Below, piece after piece: positions 5,788-8,428 of a DNA stretch of 8,428 bases. Location of the stretch: NCBI GenBank assembly GCA_025362415.1, contig JANYGM010000056.1:1-8428 (forward strand). The letters are read 5' to 3'. Under the pieces are notes generated by a model that did not search any database, was not told the origin of the DNA, and saw nothing but the letters and a program-made list of their open reading frames with translations. Each line of letters opens with the position of its first letter. The stretch's first letter is position 1. The DNA comes from a bacterium. GTDB taxonomy: Bacteria; Bacteroidota; Bacteroidia; Cytophagales; Thermonemataceae. The translations under genes were made by a program, and so were the position numbers.

Positions 5788-7644
5788 CTACTTATTTATC
5801 CACGCTTTGCGCATAGCTAGTTGTTCTGCTGTGGCGTTGGTCATAAGTGTTACACCATGTTTTATTTCTCTTTCTTTTGTCATTACTTTTCCTTTCAAAA
5901 ATACTTCAGATTTTTCTCCACGCTCATTAGTACGCAAAACTGCAATAGTAACATCTGAATTTTCTTTTGCAGTCATAAATGCACCCATAGCTTCTTGTAT
6001 GCCCGCATTTACGAAATCTGTACCATTCCATTTGATGATAATATCACCATTTTTGAACCCTATTGATTTTCCAAAATCATCAAGTTTTGTTTCATCAGTA
6101 ATTGCCATACGTCCTTCTCCGTGAGGTTGCACACTTCCACGCCCAATACCACGTAAATTTTGTTTTGACATAGTTTTCTCCTGATAATCCATACCTACAA
6201 GAGCCAAATATTCTTTGTAAGGAAGTGCCTTTGTACCTTCTACATAATCTTTAAAGAACATACGAATTTCTGGAAACTTAGAAACTTTAGTTATCTCATC
6301 AAAAAGAGCTTCATCTTTAAAAGATTTGTCTTTGCCATATTTTTTAGCAAGGTCGTTCATAAGTTCTTGTGTACCATAAGTTCCTTTTGAAAGCTGACGT
6401 AATTTTATATCTAATAACATTCCTATAAGTGCGCCTTTTTGGTAAACATTTCCGTATTCATCTTTGCATTTGTCCAAACAACAAAGGCTCATATCAGTAA
6501 AAGAAATGTCGCTTTTGTGTCTGTCGCTACCACGCATTTTGTCCACTATTACTTTTAAAAAGTCATTTGTAGGCATCAAACCGTGTTTTACTTGTACGTG
6601 CTGTGCAGCGTATTCTGTGCAACCTTCGTACATCCAAAGATGTTTAGACATTTTTGCATTGATAAAATCATAATTGCCAATCTCTTCAGAATGAATATTT
6701 AGAGGCGTTACAATATGGAAAAACTCGTGAGCAACCACATCTTTGAGCGTTTGAGAAAGACCTTTCAAATTGCCATCAAGCAGATAAAGTACCGTAGAAT
6801 AAGAATGTTCTAATGCTCCTATTGAGCCAGATTGCCCTATTTTTTTTGTGAGATAAACAATTACTGCATATTTTTTGACAGGAAGTTTGCCACCCAAATA
6901 ATCTTTTTGTGCCAAAAATATTGGTTTTAGCTCATTCATTATTTCTTTAGAAGTAACTTTTTTATCAGGAGAATAAACAGAAACTTGTATTTCTGCACCG
7001 CCAAGCATCAAATTAGTTGTGTCGGGTTTTGCATACATAATAGGCATATCCGACAAATTGAAGTAGTTTTTTGTTACGAATTTATCAGTATTTTCTTTGC
7101 CTGCATTTGCATTTTTATTGACAAGTGCCGTTGCACCATACATATTTGCAGGACGTTTGATATTGATATCAAAAGGCATTTCTTTCATATTTTCTAGGTA
7201 ACCAAAAACGCCAAACGTGTTCAGAACAAAGTTTTCATTTGGTTCAAAATTAGTGCCTGCAGGCTCAAACATCATATTAGGAAGTTTGCTATCAAAAGAA
7301 TCTTCTACATTATAGGAAATTTTGAAGAGTTTTTTTGCATTTTTAATTTTCCAACGGTTGCTGTCAAGCCTTGCGACTGTAAGCGGATTTCCTTTTTGGT
7401 CAAACGCCTTAAAATCAGACAATAGTCGTCCAAAATCATAGATAGCATACGTTCCAGGCACCATTTTGGGCATTTGAAATTCTATTTCATCTGTTTTTAC
7501 TTTTGGGGTAATAAGTTCTACAAAAAGTTTATCATCTTTCAGCCCTGTAAGGTCTGTAGAGTATTGATAAGATTTATTTTGTTTTTGTGCAAATGCAACA
7601 CTACTTACAAGGCAAAAAAAGGCTAAAAAGAGGTTTTTGTTCAT
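5788..7644 (-). CDS. M61 family metallopeptidase with PDZ domain, exported
   Basis: A 618-residue zinc peptidase of the glycyl-aminopeptidase (M61) family. The ATG at 7642-7644 is chosen because it opens directly into a signal peptide (MNKNLFLAFF..., cleavage likely after AFA at residue 19). A longer frame exists only through a TTG at 7689, which would bury the signal under 15 polar residues. An N-terminal beta-rich domain spans roughly residues 25-215. The catalytic part has GALEHSYS (276-283), HEFFH at 306-310 giving the two zinc histidines and catalytic Glu, and E340 in WMYEGCTEY as probable third ligand. YQKGALIGMLLDIKLRQ (about 401-417) is also family-typical. A PDZ-like domain follows at about 510-590 (GFKNGDIIIKWNG). 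It is expected to act in the periplasm or outside the cell on peptides. The stop is TAG at 5788-5790. The gene lies 41 bases behind the GxxExxY gene, and no promoter match is visible between them, so read-through from upstream is possible. Confidence 0.94.
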   Translation of the reverse strand: MNKNLFLAFFCLVSSVAFAQKQNKSYQYSTDLTGLKDDKLFVELITPKVKTDEIEFQMPKMVPGTYAIYDFGRLLSDFKAFDQKGNPLTVARLDSNRWKIKNAKKLFKISYNVEDSFDSKLPNMMFEPAGTNFEPNENFVLNTFGVFGYLENMKEMPFDINIKRPANMYGATALVNKNANAGKENTDKFVTKNYFNLSDMPIMYAKPDTTNLMLGGAEIQVSVYSPDKKVTSKEIMNELKPIFLAQKDYLGGKLPVKKYAVIVYLTKKIGQSGSIGALEHSYSTVLYLLDGNLKGLSQTLKDVVAHEFFHIVTPLNIHSEEIGNYDFINAKMSKHLWMYEGCTEYAAQHVQVKHGLMPTNDFLKVIVDKMRGSDRHKSDISFTDMSLCCLDKCKDEYGNVYQKGALIGMLLDIKLRQLSKGTYGTQELMNDLAKKYGKDKSFKDEALFDEITKVSKFPEIRMFFKDYVEGTKALPYKEYLALVGMDYQEKTMSKQNLRGIGRGSVQPHGEGRMAITDETKLDDFGKSIGFKNGDIIIKWNGTDFVNAGIQEAMGAFMTAKENSDVTIAVLRTNERGEKSEVFLKGKVMTKEREIKHGVTLMTNATAEQLAMRKAWINK

Positions 7645-7685
7645 TTTTTTAGGTATAAAATTGTGTTTAGTAAATTCATTAACGC

Positions 7686-8096
7686 TCAAATAATTGAATT
7701 AGTATTGTTGGGTATTGTTTTATTATTGTTTGTAAAAATTTTTCGTTTAAATTCAGGTTTTTGCCCAAAATTTAATAGTAATCCCACTTCTATATCAGTA
7801 GCTTTAAGGTAATTGATAAGTTGTAGTTCATTTTCATAAACTAATTGTTGGCTAGCTTTTAGTTCCAAGATTACTTTATTTTCTATGATTATGTCTGCAC
7901 GGTACTCGCCTACCACAAGATTTTTATAATAGACTTTTATGGATTTCTCTGTTTCACAATTAAAACCACTCGCCTTTAACTCAAAATACATTGCATTTTG
8001 ATAAACTCTTTCTAAAAAACCAAAACCAAGCTCATTGTAAACTTGATAAAAAATATTGATTACTTTGTCTGTTATTCCTTCGTGTAATAGTGCCAT
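7686..8096 (-). CDS. GxxExxY family protein (PD-(D/E)xK nuclease-like)
   Basis: A 136-residue cytosolic protein of the GxxExxY family, named for the motif seen here as GFLERVY (residues 26-32). A nuclease-like core follows: D68 in GEYRADIII and E78-L79-K80 in VILELKAS, spaced as in PD-(D/E)xK folds, then LQLINYLKAT (91-100) and the closing GLLLNFG (105-111). The molecular role of the family is not established; nuclease activity is inferred from the fold only. After the family core the protein ends in an Asn-rich tail (TNNNKTIPNNTNSII, residues 122-136) encoded by low-complexity DNA. The ATG at 8094-8096 lies 18 bases from an 88-base tandem repeat array, which therefore occupies its promoter or leader region. 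Such genes are often multicopy and associated with repeats in Bacteroidota, to my recollection. Confidence 0.9.
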   Translation of the reverse strand: MALLHEGITDKVINIFYQVYNELGFGFLERVYQNAMYFELKASGFNCETEKSIKVYYKNLVVGEYRADIIIENKVILELKASQQLVYENELQLINYLKATDIEVGLLLNFGQKPEFKRKIFTNNNKTIPNNTNSII

Positions 8097-8114
8097 TGGT
8101 AATTTTGTCTAGTG

Positions 8115-8428
8115 TTTATCCGCTTTTATCCGCCTAATCTGTGTCATCAGCGTGCAAAAAAGCACACAGATAACACTGATTTTACTGATTTTCACGGATA
8201 GTTTTATCCGCTTTTATCTGCCTAATCCGTGTTATCAGCGTGCAAAAAAGCACACAGATAACACGGATTTTACTGATTTTCACGGATAGTTTTATCCGTT
8301 TTTATCCGCCTAATCTGTGTCATCAGCGTGCAAAAAAGCACACAGATAACACTGATTTTACTGATTTTCACGGATAGTTTTATCCGCTTTTATCTGCCTA
8401 ATCCGTGTTATCAGCGTGCAAAAAAGCA
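8115..8428. repeat. Tandem array of 88-base palindromic units, A-B-A-B alternation
   Basis: Units start at 8115, 8203, 8291 and 8379, spaced exactly 88 bases apart; the fourth is cut by the window edge after 50 bases. Units 1 and 3 (type A) differ only at unit position 9 (C/T). Units 2 and 4 (type B) are identical where both are visible. A and B differ at unit positions 17 (C/T), 26 (T/C), 31 (C/T) and 63 (T/G). Each unit is a long imperfect inverted repeat centred on AAAAAA (positions 42-47) with inner stem GTGC/GCAC. In type B, positions 22-34 and 55-67 pair without mismatch. Eight pentamers, ATCNG at 4, 14, 23, 32 and CNGAT at 53, 62, 71, 81, lie in exact mirror symmetry. There is no ORF and no unique spacer. 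Bases 8097-8114 before the first unit contain ATTTT and TAGT that may be a decayed unit end. Function unknown. Confidence 0.93.

Noticed and set aside
5807..7197. Plus-strand ORFs of 69-105 residues within the M61 gene
   Set aside because: All are antisense to a gene with catalytic and PDZ motifs on the other strand.
7686..7689. Translational coupling overlap (TTGA) between the GxxExxY and M61 genes
   Set aside because: It depends on a TTG start that would hide the signal peptide; the ATG at 7644 is much better supported.
8115..8428. CRISPR array
   Set aside because: Repeats are contiguous 88-base units with no unique spacers, and no cas gene is in the window.

Overview
The window looks like chromosomal DNA from an AT-rich member of the Bacteroidota, most likely near the Cytophagales. 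Three things suggest this. There are no Shine-Dalgarno sequences before the starts. A promoter of the TTTG / TAnnTTTG type lies upstream of a glycosyltransferase gene. The gene set (M61 peptidase with PDZ domain, GxxExxY protein, NorM-type MATE pump) and the many intergenic inverted repeats also fit. The genus cannot be named from the sequence alone.

Layout, left to right. Bases 1-808 hold the 3' end of an extracellular solute-binding protein (family 5, oligopeptide/dipeptide type), followed by a strong hairpin terminator and a second small hairpin. Bases 916-2304 encode a MATE efflux pump on the plus strand. It converges on a minus-strand pair, a GT2 glycosyltransferase (3316-4203) and an NAD-dependent sugar epimerase/dehydratase (2359-3285), which are 30 bases apart and probably co-transcribed. 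A 15-bp inverted repeat separates the pump from the pair. A 286-base divergent spacer (4204-4489) holds the best promoter match in the window, an imperfect 25-nt terminal inverted repeat around a 156-base MITE-like block, and a GC-rich palindrome. Then comes a GT4 glycosyltransferase on the plus strand with a TTG start (4490-5620). Together the three sugar genes form a small surface-polysaccharide or glycan-modification locus.

A second inverted-repeat block (5633-5722) and a textbook bidirectional terminator (5725-5762) separate the GT4 gene from a minus-strand M61 metallopeptidase, whose real start is the ATG at 7644, giving an N-terminal signal peptide. Upstream of it, on the same strand, is a GxxExxY-family protein with PD-(D/E)xK nuclease-like motifs (7686-8096).

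The most striking part is 8115-8428: an exact 88-base tandem repeat running off the window edge and starting only 18 bases before the GxxExxY start codon. Each unit is a long imperfect palindrome with an A6 centre. It contains eight ATCNG/CNGAT pentamers placed with perfect dyad symmetry and roughly helical-turn spacing. Units alternate between two sequence types (A-B-A-B), so the higher-order period is 176 bases.
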